A stretch of 64,000 nt of DNA from Luminiphilus syltensis NOR5-1B (GTDB taxonomy: Bacteria; Pseudomonadota; Gammaproteobacteria; Pseudomonadales; Halieaceae): the NCBI RefSeq assembly GCF_000158175.1, contig NZ_DS999411.1:1650964-1714963 (forward strand), in the 5' to 3' direction. The position numbers and the translations under genes were made by a program. The notes beneath the pieces are model-generated. The model did no database searches. It saw only the letters and a list, made by a program, of their open reading frames with translations, and was not told the DNA's origin. Of this stretch, positions 8,463 to 17,887 are shown one piece after another (the stretch's first letter is position 1; each line of letters begins with the position of its first letter).

Positions 8463-9940
8463 TAATTCATCGCTACTTCAGTGGGCGCCCAGATTGAAGG
8501 GCCAAATGCCCAGATAATACCCGTTGTTTCAACGGCTTCTCCATCCACTATACGCGGGCGGAAGCGCGTGTCCCGGATTAAGCGGGAAAGCCGAACAATG
8601 CGCTTATTATCTTCGACATCGGGCTCTTGAATCCGTTCCACATCAATGGCCCGCCCCGACTCCGTGACGGTAAAACTGATCACCAGCAGCTCGGCGTCAT
8701 CCCCCGGTTCAGTCCGGGGCGGAATGGGTTTGATGCCCTCAACATCCGGCAATGGAACGGGTGTGGTAAAGAGTTGGGAGGCCCGCGCGCGATAAAATGC
8801 ATCCAGCGCGTCCGAGACCGGCTCGACGGGAGCTGTTTCAGCTGCTTCTGCGCGATCAACCGCTGCTTGTGTGCTGCCCTCGGTATCGCTGCTTACTGTG
8901 CCCTCTGTGCCCTCTGTGCCCTCTGTGCCCTCGGCATCGCCTATCGCTGCGGCTGGCGGCTCGGGCGCCAGTTCCGCGAGCGCCTGTTGATAGAGCGCCA
9001 TGCCGTCCCGGCGGTCACCAAAAAACCAACTCCAGTCACCGAGTTGGATAAGATCTTCGGCTTTCTGAATGCGGTCACCGGGATACTGAAGTTCGTTGAT
9101 CTCTTTTATGGCAGTGAGTACCTTTTCGCCACGATCAAACGTCAACCCATTGAGAATGATGGCATCGTCATTTGTCGAAGGCCCCGGGCCCATATCTCTG
9201 TAACTTCTGACGCCGGCGACGAGGTACTGGGACTGGAGCATACCCAGTAGTGGCTCGACCAGTGAGGTCGACTTGTTGCCGTCACGATTGACAATTTCCG
9301 TGAGTGCGAGACGGTAGAGATCCCACATGACCATTGGCCGCGTTGCGAGGCTCTCGGCGTCGCCAACACCGAGTAAAAAAGCGTCGCGCTGCCACCGGGC
9401 CTGATTCATTAGCGCCTCGCTGGACCGAGGGCTGTCCGCAAGCGCACGGCGTTCAACCCGGTAAAGATAACGCTGCTTTTCATCAACCGTTTCGTAATCA
9501 CCCAGTGCCGAGTGGCTTCGGATCTCGCTGCGCAGCATCGCTATTTGTTCGGCGCTGTATAACCCTCCGTTGACACGGGCGAGGTGCACCGCACGTTTGA
9601 GTGCCGAGATGGCTTCTTCGTGGCGACCCAACTGCTGCAGTACGGTGCCGTACCCCAAAAGATGTTGCGACAAATCCGGTGCATAGGCCCCATAGTTCGA
9701 TTCAAGGTCAGCAATGGTTTCTCGATACTCGATCAGCATTGAGGGCTCGGGGGGCGCCGCCTCTGCCGAGCTTGCTCCGGCGTCTGAACGCATATCGATA
9801 ACCAGGGGCGTATCATCGGGACTGGTCCCTGAAGAGGGTTCGTCCTGTGCCGACACCGGGGCGACGCCAGTCACGACCAGCGACAGCCACAATAGTCTCT
9901 GGATTATCCCCGCGGAGCTGTAGTGATGCGAAGCCGACAT
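8462..9940 (-). CDS. Periplasmic TPR protein with TonB-like C-terminal domain
   Basis: The 492-residue protein, first gene of the operon, begins with a signal peptide (LLWLSLVVTGVAPVSAQ). Residues about 60-160 form TPR-like helices (YAPDLSQHLLGYGTVLQQLG, EEAISALKRAVHLARVNGG). A low-complexity linker contains four EGT units. The last 95 residues (ELLVISFTVTESGRAIDVER ... VRLSRLIRDTRFRPRIVDGE) match the TonB C-terminal alpha/beta fold. It lacks the N-terminal membrane anchor of true TonB, so it is better seen as a periplasmic adaptor with a TonB_C-like module. With the TolQ/MotA-type channel downstream, this suggests an energised trans-envelope complex. The ATG is followed directly by the signal peptide. 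Confidence 0.75.
   Translation of the reverse strand: MSASHHYSSAGIIQRLLWLSLVVTGVAPVSAQDEPSSGTSPDDTPLVIDMRSDAGASSAEAAPPEPSMLIEYRETIADLESNYGAYAPDLSQHLLGYGTVLQQLGRHEEAISALKRAVHLARVNGGLYSAEQIAMLRSEIRSHSALGDYETVDEKQRYLYRVERRALADSPRSSEALMNQARWQRDAFLLGVGDAESLATRPMVMWDLYRLALTEIVNRDGNKSTSLVEPLLGMLQSQYLVAGVRSYRDMGPGPSTNDDAIILNGLTFDRGEKVLTAIKEINELQYPGDRIQKAEDLIQLGDWSWFFGDRRDGMALYQQALAELAPEPPAAAIGDAEGTEGTEGTEGTVSSDTEGSTQAAVDRAEAAETAPVEPVSDALDAFYRARASQLFTTPVPLPDVEGIKPIPPRTEPGDDAELLVISFTVTESGRAIDVERIQEPDVEDNKRIVRLSRLIRDTRFRPRIVDGEAVETTGIIWAFGPSIWAPTEVAMN
8896..8931. repeat. 9-base tandem repeat (four units) coding Glu-Gly-Thr repeats
   Basis: The unit ctgtgccct is repeated four times on the plus strand, reading as Glu-Gly-Thr units on the minus strand inside the linker of the TonB-like protein. 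Units are identical at the DNA level, so the array is recent or slippage-prone. Gain or loss of a unit keeps the frame. Confidence 0.85.
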
Positions 9941-9978
9941 GAACGCCTCAAGATACGGTTAACGATTGATCTGGCTGA

Positions 9979-9984
9979 AGTATA
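9979..9984 (-). promoter_or_regulatory. Possible -10 box for the nine-gene envelope operon
   Basis: TATACT on the minus strand lies about 40 bases before the first operon start at 9940, in the 143-base divergent gap shared with the thioesterase gene. No good -35 is seen at the right spacing, so this is only a candidate. Confidence 0.3.
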
Positions 9985-10083
9985 GTCACCTTTCCGACAG
10001 GGCTGCCACGCTACCGCTTGACCCCTCTTTAATTACGGTCCACTGGGACGATTGGAGCTGCCCGGTTTTCATTGGGAGGCATT

Positions 10084-10899
10084 TTGGGAAAATTCACGCG
10101 AGATACCGGGGTAACCGCGGGTGCCAACAATGAGTGGCACGGTGAGTTGCACTCGGGTTGGCGGGTCGGTGAGATTCCCAATGGCGGTTATGTGCTGGCG
10201 TTGATAGCGCGCGCGTTGCGCCAGTCGCTGCCTCACCGCGATCCGCTGACCATAAACGCTTTTTTTCTTGCCCCCACCCGACTTGGAGAGGTTCTGGTGC
10301 GCACCGATTCGCTCCGTGAGGGTCGGGGAACCAGCTTCGGTTCGGCGGAATTGTGGCAAGACGAGGAATTAAAGGTTCGCGTAACGGCGGCGTTTACCGA
10401 TCTTGACCGCCTGAGCGGTGAGCAGTGGTTGGGCGCCGCGGCGCCGGCAGTCCCGGATTTTGATGCCCTCAAAGCGCAAACGGCGCGGGCGCTCGAAATC
10501 CACCACAGTGTGGAAATGCGAATGGTGCGCGGTTTTGATGTCTTTGAGCAGGGCAAACGACCCATGACGGGGGAGTTTATCGCCTGGCTGCAGCATTGTG
10601 ATGCGGCGCCAGCCGACACCCTCGACCTCATTATGATGGCGGACATCATGCCCCCACCGGTATTTACGGTGCTGGGTCCCTTTGGCTGGGTGCCCACGAT
10701 TGAGATTACGGTGCAATGCCGGGCCCGGCCTGCACCGGGGCCGCTGCTGGGGCGTCACTTGTCGCGCTATCTGACCCGGGGAATCATAGAGGCCGATGGT
10801 GAATTATGGGATAGCGAGGGTCAGTTGGTGGCCCTCTCTCGACAGACCATGAAAGTGCGACAGCCCAAAACCGCAGCTCAAAACCCGTTCTCGGTGTAA
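10084..10899 (+). CDS. TesB-like acyl-CoA thioesterase family protein
   Basis: This protein of about 271 residues has a double-hotdog thioesterase layout. The N-terminal hotdog contains GWRVGEIPNGGYVLALIARA, the 'NGGY' version of the helix typical of this family, followed by LPHRDPLTINAFFLAPTRLG. The second half (IEITVQCRARPAPGPLLGRH ... DSEGQLVALSRQTMKVRQ) ends in the usual active-site-bearing strand pair. I prefer the TTG at 10084, preceded by GGGAGG, over the TTG at 10072, which would lie upstream of that site. The probable role is hydrolysis of acyl-CoA; the substrate is unknown. It is transcribed divergently from the envelope operon. Confidence 0.8.
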   Translation: MGKFTRDTGVTAGANNEWHGELHSGWRVGEIPNGGYVLALIARALRQSLPHRDPLTINAFFLAPTRLGEVLVRTDSLREGRGTSFGSAELWQDEELKVRVTAAFTDLDRLSGEQWLGAAAPAVPDFDALKAQTARALEIHHSVEMRMVRGFDVFEQGKRPMTGEFIAWLQHCDAAPADTLDLIMMADIMPPPVFTVLGPFGWVPTIEITVQCRARPAPGPLLGRHLSRYLTRGIIEADGELWDSEGQLVALSRQTMKVRQPKTAAQNPFSV

Positions 10900-10947
10900 A
10901 GACACCCGAATTCCCACACCCCTTCCAGCAAGGCGGCTGGTAAACGG

Positions 10948-12678
10948 TCAGCGGGTCGCGACGTGCCCACCGGGAGTACGCATATCGGCAAAGCCGTAGA
11001 GCCAGCCGCCTTCGCGCATGATTGCTGTGGCGCGACCCAGATTCCACGGGCTCGGTTCAAGGGTGTGTCCCATGCTTTCGAGCACCGACTGGGTGTCTGC
11101 GCTTATGCCTCGTTCAATCCGCGTCTTATCGGGCTCCCATTGATGATGAACCCTGGGTACCGCAAGCGCTTCCGCGACATTCATATCAAACACGGTAGCG
11201 TTGAGGATGGTTTGCAGCACGGTGGTAATAATCACCGAGCCGCCGGGGCTTCCCGTCACCAGCCAGGGCTCATCGTTTTTAAAAACGATAGTCGGTGTCA
11301 TTGACGACAGCGGCCGGCGATTCGGGGCGACCGCGTTCTTCTCTCCTTGAATCAGGCCATAGGCGTTGGCAAATCCGGGCCGCGCCGCGAAGTCATCCAT
11401 TTCGTTGTTCAGTAGCATCCCTGTTCCGGGCACAACAATACCGTTACCGAAGCTGAAGTTGATGGTGTAGGTATTACTCACGACGTTGCCGGCGGCATCC
11501 ACGACAGAATAATGGGTGGTTTGGGTACCCTCGGGGGGGAGAATGTTACCCGGGGCAATGTCGACCGAGGGAGTCGCCCGGTTACGATCAATTAATTTTC
11601 TGCGCTCGGTGGCGTACTCCTTATCGATTAACTCGGCGGTGGGCACCCAGTTGTAGTCGGGATCGCCCAGATGCAGGCTGCGGTCCGCATAAGCCAGTTT
11701 CATCACCTCGATCAGGTGATGCAGATAGCTCGCACTGTTGTGTCCATAATCCGCCATTGGCAGGGGTTCCAGCAGGTTGAGCATCTGCAGGATGTGCACT
11801 CCCCCGGAGGAGGGCGGCGGCGAGGAAACCACGGTGTAGCCCCGGAAGGTGCCGTGCACCGGCTCGCGCTCAATAGGTTGGTAGCGCGCCAGATCATCGA
11901 GGGTAATCAGTCCGCCATTGGCGCTCATGTCCTCGGCGATCAGACGCGCGGTTTCGCCCCCGTAAAAGCCCTCCCGGCCCTGTTCAGCAATACGTTTGAG
12001 TGTCATCGCCAGATCGGGCAGGCGCAGGGTGTCTCCGATGGCTGGTGCCACGCCATCGCCACCCAGATAGACCCGATTCGCCTCCGGATTTCGCGCCAGC
12101 CGGTCCGCTCGCGCGCTCAGTGAGGCGTGTAGGGCCGGTGATACCGCAAAGCCTTCTTCGGCCAGAGCGATTGCCGGCGCCACTACGGTCTTGAGATCGA
12201 GAGTGCCGTAGCGGTTGAGCGCGTGGATAAGCCCGGCAACAGTGCCGGGAACTCCCGCTGCCTTGTGGCTGAAATAAGTCAGCGCCTTGTCTACCGTACC
12301 ATCGGCTTTCAGATACATGTCCCGGGTGGCCGAGGCCGGGGCACTCTCTCGGTAATCGATGAAGGTTTGTTGATTGGTCTCTTTGTCGTGGAGCAGCATG
12401 AAGCCGCCCCCACCCAGATTTCCTGCCCGCGGCAATGTCACCGCCAGGGCAAAACCGGTTGCCACCGCCGCATCCACGGCGTTACCGCCGCGTTCGAGCA
12501 TTGCCAGGCCCGCTTCGGCAGCGAGGGGTTCGGCAGCCACAACCATGCCCGCCCGGCCAACAGTAGGCTGGAACCGGGTCTGATAGTCGATCCTCGGTGA
12601 GACGGTGTCTGCGCGGGGAGTCCCCGCCGCGAGTGTCAGGCAGATGATGAATCCCGCCGTTTGCAGTGATGTGACCAT
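10948..12678 (-). CDS. ggt: Gamma-glutamyltransferase (glutathione hydrolase precursor)
   Basis: The 576-residue periplasmic enzyme hydrolyses or transfers the gamma-glutamyl group of glutathione. A signal peptide (GFIICLTLAAGTPRA) is followed by the large-subunit motif GNAVDAAVATGFALAVTLPR. The self-cleavage site lies near residue 390 at GTQTTHYSVVDAAGNVVS, where the Thr opening TTHYSVVD becomes the N-terminal nucleophile of the small subunit. GTGMLLNNEMDDF and the glycine-rich VTGSPGGSVIITT also match the family. The length matches the usual 560-580. It is divergent from pdxH and convergent with the thioesterase gene. Confidence 0.95.
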   Translation of the reverse strand: MVTSLQTAGFIICLTLAAGTPRADTVSPRIDYQTRFQPTVGRAGMVVAAEPLAAEAGLAMLERGGNAVDAAVATGFALAVTLPRAGNLGGGGFMLLHDKETNQQTFIDYRESAPASATRDMYLKADGTVDKALTYFSHKAAGVPGTVAGLIHALNRYGTLDLKTVVAPAIALAEEGFAVSPALHASLSARADRLARNPEANRVYLGGDGVAPAIGDTLRLPDLAMTLKRIAEQGREGFYGGETARLIAEDMSANGGLITLDDLARYQPIEREPVHGTFRGYTVVSSPPPSSGGVHILQMLNLLEPLPMADYGHNSASYLHHLIEVMKLAYADRSLHLGDPDYNWVPTAELIDKEYATERRKLIDRNRATPSVDIAPGNILPPEGTQTTHYSVVDAAGNVVSNTYTINFSFGNGIVVPGTGMLLNNEMDDFAARPGFANAYGLIQGEKNAVAPNRRPLSSMTPTIVFKNDEPWLVTGSPGGSVIITTVLQTILNATVFDMNVAEALAVPRVHHQWEPDKTRIERGISADTQSVLESMGHTLEPSPWNLGRATAIMREGGWLYGFADMRTPGGHVATR

Positions 12679-12809
12679 TGGCAGTGCTGTCTCCGGTTGA
12701 GTGGGGTTAACGCTAAACTGAATCCCTCGACGTTACCAGTGGGGGTCTTCGGACACGACTGCAAAGACTCGTTAAACTGTCAGTGAAGTCAGCAAGAGCG
12801 AGGTGCGAC

Positions 12810-13445
12810 GTGCAGTACGAGGAATACCGACGCAATTACGTGCGCGGTGGTCTGTCCCGGGAGGAGATGGCGGCCGATCCCCTGGAGCAGTTTGATCGCT
12901 GGCAGCAGCAGGCGATAGAGGCGGGTCTTGCCGATCCCACCGCCGCGTCGTTGGCAACCGTCGATCTGTCGAGTAATTTATGGCAGCGCATTGTGTTGCT
13001 GAAGGCAGTCGCCAACGGTGGCTTTGTCTTCTTTACCAATTATCACAGCAACAAGGGTCGCGCGCTGATGTCAGATTCCCGTGCCTCGATGCTCTTTCCC
13101 TGGAACGAGCTTGATCGCCAGGTCACCGTCAGTGGACGCGTTGAAGCGATACCTTCGGAAGAATCAGACCGTTACTTCTCCAGCCGACCCCGGGAAAGCC
13201 AGCTGGGAGCGTGGGCCTCCCAGCAAAGCGAACCGATCGCCAGCCGGCGGGCTTTGCTGAAGAAGTTTGAAGAGGCGAAAGAGGGCTTCGCTGATCGTGA
13301 CGTTGAGCGGCCGCCTCACTGGGGTGGCTTTCGCCTGATGCCCCGGCAGATCGAATTCTGGCAGGGAGGGGAGCATCGACTGCACGACCGCCTGCGCTAC
13401 ACCCTGAACGACGACGACTGGATACTGGAGCGCCTGCAGCCCTGA
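12810..13445 (+). CDS. pdxH: Pyridoxamine 5'-phosphate oxidase
   Basis: This FMN-dependent enzyme makes pyridoxal 5'-phosphate from PNP or PMP in vitamin B6 synthesis and salvage. The start chosen is GTG at 12810, with GCGAGG six bases upstream, giving MQYEEYRRNYVRGGL, the usual N-terminus, and 211 residues. Family motifs are present: GFVFFTNYHSNKGRAL (FMN binding), FPWNELDRQVTVSGRVEAIP, SRPRESQLGAWAS and the C-terminal WGGFRLMPRQIEFWQGGEHRLHDR split over the end of the protein. It stands alone between ggt and the convergent cinA. Confidence 0.95.
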   Translation: MQYEEYRRNYVRGGLSREEMAADPLEQFDRWQQQAIEAGLADPTAASLATVDLSSNLWQRIVLLKAVANGGFVFFTNYHSNKGRALMSDSRASMLFPWNELDRQVTVSGRVEAIPSEESDRYFSSRPRESQLGAWASQQSEPIASRRALLKKFEEAKEGFADRDVERPPHWGGFRLMPRQIEFWQGGEHRLHDRLRYTLNDDDWILERLQP

Positions 13446-13458
13446 GTTTTGGGCGATC

Positions 13459-14739
13459 CTACTGTGGGTCCCGACGGCGGAAGTAATGGGGCACATCGGG
13501 CAAACCCAGCAGATCGCGGCGTATAAGGTCGATAGCGGCCGCAGCGACCACAGTCTGGAAAATATCGCGGCCCAGGGGAAGCAGCAGGCGCTTGCTCTTT
13601 ATCGCATTGGGACCGCCCCAGGCGAACCACACGGTGCCCACCGGTTTGTCCGGGGTTCCCCCGTCGGGACCTGCTATGCCGGATACCGCCACACCCGTAT
13701 CAGCGCCACTGGCGGACAGCGCGCCCCCAAGCATTTCCCGAACCACAGGCTCGCTGACCGCACCGTGCTTTTCAAGGGTAGATTCGGACACACCGAGTAG
13801 CTTGTGCTTCATTGCATTGCTGTAGGTGACAAAGCCCGCTTCAAATACGCTGGAAGCGCCGGGCTCCTGCGTGAGCATTGAAGCAATGAGTCCGCCGGTG
13901 CACGATTCGGCACAGGTGATGGTCATATTCCGCTCGCGTAACAGGGTCTGGAGGGATGCCGCGAGGGTGACATCGGCTTCACCGATAATGTGATCGCCGA
14001 ACAAGGCGTGCATTTCCTCCAGGCATCGGCGCTGCAAAGCCTCGTGCTCAGGAGTTTCAATCACCAGTTTGAGCTCCAGCATGGGGAGCCCCGCCCGAAA
14101 GCCCAGCGTGACTTCGGGCGGCCAGTCTGCGATGTCGTTGTGCACCATCTCCTGAATCGCCGATTCACCCAGCCCAAACGTCTGCAGCCGCAGGGTCGAG
14201 CCGCTGCCGCCGCCCACGTGCTGTCTCACCAGGGCCATTACGCCGGGCAGCATTGCGCCGAGTTCCCGGGGTGGCCCCGGCGTCGTAATTACGAGGCAAG
14301 CTCCAATCATCACCGCAAAGCCGGCGGCGCTACCGACCGGATTGGCGATGACTTCCGCTCCCTCGGGGAGGCGAGCCTGCTTGAGATTGGCAGTATCGGC
14401 CTGAAAGCCACGCTCCTCGCACCAGTTTCTGATCGTATCCGCAAGCTCGGGGAATTCCACCAGTTGCCGACCCGCAGCTTCTGCCACCACCTCGGCGGTT
14501 AGATCGTCGGAAGTCGGGCCCAGGCCCCCGTTGATAATGAGTATGCGACTGACACTGACGCGATCACCGATCGAGTTGAGTAAAAGGGCACGATCATCGC
14601 CAACGGTGATTTTATAATCGACCCGGAGGCCCGCAGCGACCAGGGCTTGAGCGATTGTGGCTGAGTTGCTGTCCACCGTATCTCCGCGCATCAGCTCATC
14701 GCCGGTCATCAGTAGTGCAATGGGGGGGGTGGGTAACAT
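13459..14739 (-). CDS. cinA: CinA-family protein (MoCF-like domain plus nicotinamide-nucleotide amidase domain)
   Basis: The 426-residue protein has two domains. Residues 1-170 are molybdopterin-binding-like (LMTGDELMRGDTVDSN, INGGLGPTSDD), and about 255-420 is the PncC amidase (TCAESCTGGLIASMLTQEPG, VSGIAGPDGGTPDKPVGTVW). The second half deamidates nicotinamide mononucleotide in pyridine-nucleotide recycling; full-length CinA proteins may also have ADP-ribose pyrophosphatase activity. ATG at 14739 is preferred because AAGGAG lies seven bases upstream and the product starts right before the first beta strand. An in-frame start at 14844 would add a tail atypical of the family. It overlaps nothing and is divergent from the parA gene. 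Confidence 0.92.
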   Translation of the reverse strand: MLPTPPIALLMTGDELMRGDTVDSNSATIAQALVAAGLRVDYKITVGDDRALLLNSIGDRVSVSRILIINGGLGPTSDDLTAEVVAEAAGRQLVEFPELADTIRNWCEERGFQADTANLKQARLPEGAEVIANPVGSAAGFAVMIGACLVITTPGPPRELGAMLPGVMALVRQHVGGGSGSTLRLQTFGLGESAIQEMVHNDIADWPPEVTLGFRAGLPMLELKLVIETPEHEALQRRCLEEMHALFGDHIIGEADVTLAASLQTLLRERNMTITCAESCTGGLIASMLTQEPGASSVFEAGFVTYSNAMKHKLLGVSESTLEKHGAVSEPVVREMLGGALSASGADTGVAVSGIAGPDGGTPDKPVGTVWFAWGGPNAIKSKRLLLPLGRDIFQTVVAAAAIDLIRRDLLGLPDVPHYFRRRDPQ

Positions 14740-14870
14740 TGTGGGGCTCCTTGGCGAAATAGGGCTACAGGCGGCGTTGAAGCCAGCTACACTATCGGAA
14801 TTTACTGCGAAACGGTGGCACCCCGCTGCCGCAATTCCCATCATTGAAAGGAAAAGGAGGAGACAGAACC

Positions 14871-15674
14871 GTGCATCGGGTGGTTTTTAATCAGAAAGGC
14901 GGCGTTGGCAAGACATCGATTACGTGCAACCTGGCGGCCATTGGCGCATCACAAGGCTTGAGGACGCTGGTGATTGACCTCGATGTGCAGGGGAATTCAA
15001 CCCACTATCTGGTTGGCGAGGTCGATGCCGAGCAATTTCCGGCAGAAGCCCAGGGTGTGGCGGGATTATTCAAGCAGACCGTGGGATCGAGAAAGATGCG
15101 CGCCAATCCCGACTCCTTTGTCTGGGAGACGCCCTACGAAAACCTTTACCTGATGCCGTCGAGTGCCCACCTGGGTCAGATTGAAAAAGATCTTGAGGCG
15201 CGCTACAAAATCTACAAGTTAAGGGATGCGCTCACCAAGCTCGACGACGAATACGACCGTATTTATATCGACACGCCCCCCAACTTCAATTTTTATTCCA
15301 AGTCAGCATTGATCGCCGCTGACAGTGTTCTGGTTCCTTTCGACTGTGATTCCTTTGCCCGACAGAGTCTGTACGAGTTGATGGACAACATCGACGAGTT
15401 ACAGGAGGACCACAATCCGGATCTGGAAGTCGAGGGCATTGTGATCAACCAGTTCAACGCCCAGGCGCGCCTGCCGGGTGCTCTGGTCGAAGAGTTGAAG
15501 GCCGAGGGCTTCCCGGTTATCGATACCTTTCTCACCAGCTCGGTGAAGATGCGTGAAAGCCACTACGAGATGCGTCCGCTGATCTATCTGGCACCGAGCC
15601 ACAAGCTCACCCAAACCTATGTGGATTTGCACAAGCGTTTGGAAAAGGGGCTGCGTCGCCGCTCAAAGCGTTAG
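14871..15674 (+). CDS. Orphan ParA-family ATPase
   Basis: This 267-residue deviant-Walker ATPase starts at GTG 14871 behind AAGGAGG. Residues 9-16 (KGGVGKTS) are the Walker A loop with its signature lysine, IDLDVQGNSTH the switch region, and YIDTPPNFNFYSKSAL the Walker B region. No ParB-like gene follows; the next gene is cysH. The family includes chromosome and plasmid partition proteins and positioning ATPases. Without a partner, a positioning or regulatory role is equally possible. In an ordinary chromosomal setting a plasmid origin is unlikely. Confidence 0.85.
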   Translation: MHRVVFNQKGGVGKTSITCNLAAIGASQGLRTLVIDLDVQGNSTHYLVGEVDAEQFPAEAQGVAGLFKQTVGSRKMRANPDSFVWETPYENLYLMPSSAHLGQIEKDLEARYKIYKLRDALTKLDDEYDRIYIDTPPNFNFYSKSALIAADSVLVPFDCDSFARQSLYELMDNIDELQEDHNPDLEVEGIVINQFNAQARLPGALVEELKAEGFPVIDTFLTSSVKMRESHYEMRPLIYLAPSHKLTQTYVDLHKRLEKGLRRRSKR

Positions 15675-15735
15675 AACATATCGAAATAAAAAACGGGTAT
15701 TTCAAAACCATTGTGTCAGGGGCTACAGTGCGCCC

Positions 15736-16422
15736 ATGATAGCGATTGCCAAAGCCCGTCCGACCCTTGAATCTGCGCCCCTGCGCGGAGATCACGGTGC
15801 GATCGACATTGATGCCGCCAACCATGCGTTGCGAGAGGCTACTCCCGCAGAAATCGTAACCTGGGCGCTTTCCCTCGACAAACGGGCTATCGCCACCACC
15901 AGTTTTGGTGTGAATGCAGCCGCGACTTTGCACGCGGTAGTCGAGCAGGCGCCGTCGTTGCCGGTTATTTGGGTGGATACCGGGTTCAATCTCCGTGATA
16001 CCTACGTACAGGCAGATGCGGTTACCGAACAGCTTGGCTTGAATCTGCACGTGTACAGCCCTTTGATAACCGCGGAGCGCATCAGTGCGAAGCTGGGGGG
16101 GATCCCCTTGCCGGAGGACGCTGACAATCACCGCTGGTTTACCGAGAAGGTTAAGCTGGAGCCGTTTCGTCGTGCGATTGCCGATTTCCGGCCGCAGTTG
16201 TGGTTTAGCGGCATTCGCGCTGAGGAAACCGACCATCGGCGCAGCCTGGATATTGTTTCCCTCGATCACCGGGGCATCATCAAGGTTGCCCCCTTCTTTT
16301 ACTGGTCAGACAGCGAGATCGATAGCTACATGCTCGAGCATGGCTTGGTCAGTTGCCAGCATTACTTCGATCCCACCAAAGTCTCTTCGGGTAGGGAGTG
16401 CGGCCTGCACACCAGCGTCTGA
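15736..16422 (+). CDS. cysH: Phosphoadenylyl-sulfate (PAPS) reductase
   Basis: This 228-residue enzyme reduces PAPS to sulfite in assimilatory sulfate reduction. The start is ATG at 15736. TTSFGVNAAATLHAVVEQ and PVIWVDTGFNL form the PP-loop-like nucleotide site, and the catalytic cysteine sits in the C-terminal ECGLHTSV. The paired cysteines that bind a 4Fe-4S cluster in APS reductases are missing: the region reads RWFTEKVKLEPFRRA, where cluster enzymes have CC..RK..PL. The cluster-free PAPS type is therefore the best reading. It lies 61 bases after the ParA gene; cysD, cysN, cysI and cysJ are not in view. Confidence 0.93.
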   Translation: MIAIAKARPTLESAPLRGDHGAIDIDAANHALREATPAEIVTWALSLDKRAIATTSFGVNAAATLHAVVEQAPSLPVIWVDTGFNLRDTYVQADAVTEQLGLNLHVYSPLITAERISAKLGGIPLPEDADNHRWFTEKVKLEPFRRAIADFRPQLWFSGIRAEETDHRRSLDIVSLDHRGIIKVAPFFYWSDSEIDSYMLEHGLVSCQHYFDPTKVSSGRECGLHTSV

Positions 16423-16438
16423 TCAATTCCCCGGGGCG

Positions 16439-17836
16439 CTAGAAGTCGGCGTGGCCGGGTGTTCTTGGGAAGGGGATCACATCGCGGACGTTATCCATCC
16501 CGGTCAGGTAGGCGAGAAGCCGCTCAAAACCGAGCCCAAAGCCCGCGTGGGGCACCGAGCCATAGCGGCGTAGGTCGCGATACCACCACAGATCCTCACG
16601 CAGTTGCGGTTCCATCCTCGAATCGAGGACGTCGAGCCGGTCCTCACGTTGACTGCCACCAATGATTTCGCCGACCCCTGGGGCCAGAACGTCCATAGCG
16701 GCAACGGTTTTTCCATCGTCATTGAGTCGCATGTAAAACGCTTTGATATCGCTGGGGTAGTCGGTAACCACCACCGGACGGCCGACGTGCTTCTCCGCCA
16801 GATAACGCTCATGCTCAGAGGCCATATCGATTCCCCAGCGGACGGGGAACTCGAACTGCTCCTTTGAGCGTTCGAGGATGGCGATTGCCTCGGTGTAGGT
16901 CATGCGTTCGAAGGCATTATCAAGGATATTCCGAAGCCGGCTGATCACCGTGTCGTCAATTCGCTGCTCGAAAAAGGCCATGTCGACTTCGCAACGATCG
17001 AGCACTCGTGCGATGACATGCTTGAGGAGCCGCTCGGCCAGTTCGGCATTGTCATTGAGGTCCGCGAAGGCGATTTCGGGTTCGACCATCCAGAATTCCG
17101 CGAGGTGCCGGCTGGTATGGGAATTTTCCGCGCGGAACGTGGGTCCGAAGGAATAGACCTTGCTCATCGCCAGGCAATGGGATTCGAGCGCAAGTTGCCC
17201 CGAGACGGTTAAAAAGGCCTCGTCGCCGAAAAAGTCCTGGCTTTGATCGACGCTGCCATCGGGCTTTCGCGGCAGGTTGTTCCAGTCGAGATGGCTGACG
17301 CGAAACAGCTCGCCCGCACCCTCGCAGTCACTGGCGGTGATAATGGGGGTGTTCACCCAATAAAAACCTTCCCGGGAGAACAGCTCGTGAATGGCCTGCG
17401 CTGCCACATGCCGGATACGGGTAATCGCACCGAAGGTATTGGTTCGCGGGCGCAGGTGTGCCTGGGTTCTGAGGTACTCAAAGCTGTGCCGTTTTTTGGC
17501 GATCGGGTAGGCCTCGGGGTCGTCTACACCACCGATTACCTCGACTTGGGAGGCCTGTATTTCCACGGTTTGCCCTTTTCCCTGCGAAGCGACGAGTTCA
17601 CCGGTGACGGCAACCGCACAGCCGGTAGAGAGCGGCAGAACCTCGGTGTCGTAGTTGGTCAGGGTGTTGGCCACCACGGATTGCAGGGCATCGAAGTGAC
17701 TTCCATCATGGATGGCGAGAAAGGAAATACCGGCTTTTGAGTCCCGCTTGCTGCGCAACCACCCCTTGGCAGTAACGGTGGTACCGATGAGTTCAGGCTG
17801 CGCCAGGATCGATTTGATGGGGAGCCAGTGGGCCAT
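16439..17836 (-). CDS. asnS: Asparaginyl-tRNA synthetase
   Basis: This 465-residue class IIb synthetase attaches Asn to tRNA-Asn. An N-terminal OB-fold anticodon domain ([20 protein letters not shown]) is followed by the class II core. Motif 2 is seen in [20 protein letters not shown] and motif 3 in [15 protein letters not shown]. The C-terminal [15 protein letters not shown] is characteristic of AsnRS. The length matches E. coli AsnS. Start ATG at 17836 has AGGAAG upstream. It is followed 50 bases upstream on the same strand by the RNase II gene. Confidence 0.97.
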   Translation of the reverse strand: MAHWLPIKSILAQPELIGTTVTAKGWLRSKRDSKAGISFLAIHDGSHFDALQSVVANTLTNYDTEVLPLSTGCAVAVTGELVASQGKGQTVEIQASQVEVIGGVDDPEAYPIAKKRHSFEYLRTQAHLRPRTNTFGAITRIRHVAAQAIHELFSREGFYWVNTPIITASDCEGAGELFRVSHLDWNNLPRKPDGSVDQSQDFFGDEAFLTVSGQLALESHCLAMSKVYSFGPTFRAENSHTSRHLAEFWMVEPEIAFADLNDNAELAERLLKHVIARVLDRCEVDMAFFEQRIDDTVISRLRNILDNAFERMTYTEAIAILERSKEQFEFPVRWGIDMASEHERYLAEKHVGRPVVVTDYPSDIKAFYMRLNDDGKTVAAMDVLAPGVGEIIGGSQREDRLDVLDSRMEPQLREDLWWYRDLRRYGSVPHAGFGLGFERLLAYLTGMDNVRDVIPFPRTPGHADF

Positions 17837-17887
17837 ACTTCACTTCCTTGCGTGACAGGACCGCGCAAAGCACGCGGGTCGAGTTGA

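Noticed and set aside
14740-14844. Longer N-terminus for CinA
   Set aside because: The ATG at 14739 has AAGGAG in place and matches the family start; the extra residues do not look like protein of this family.
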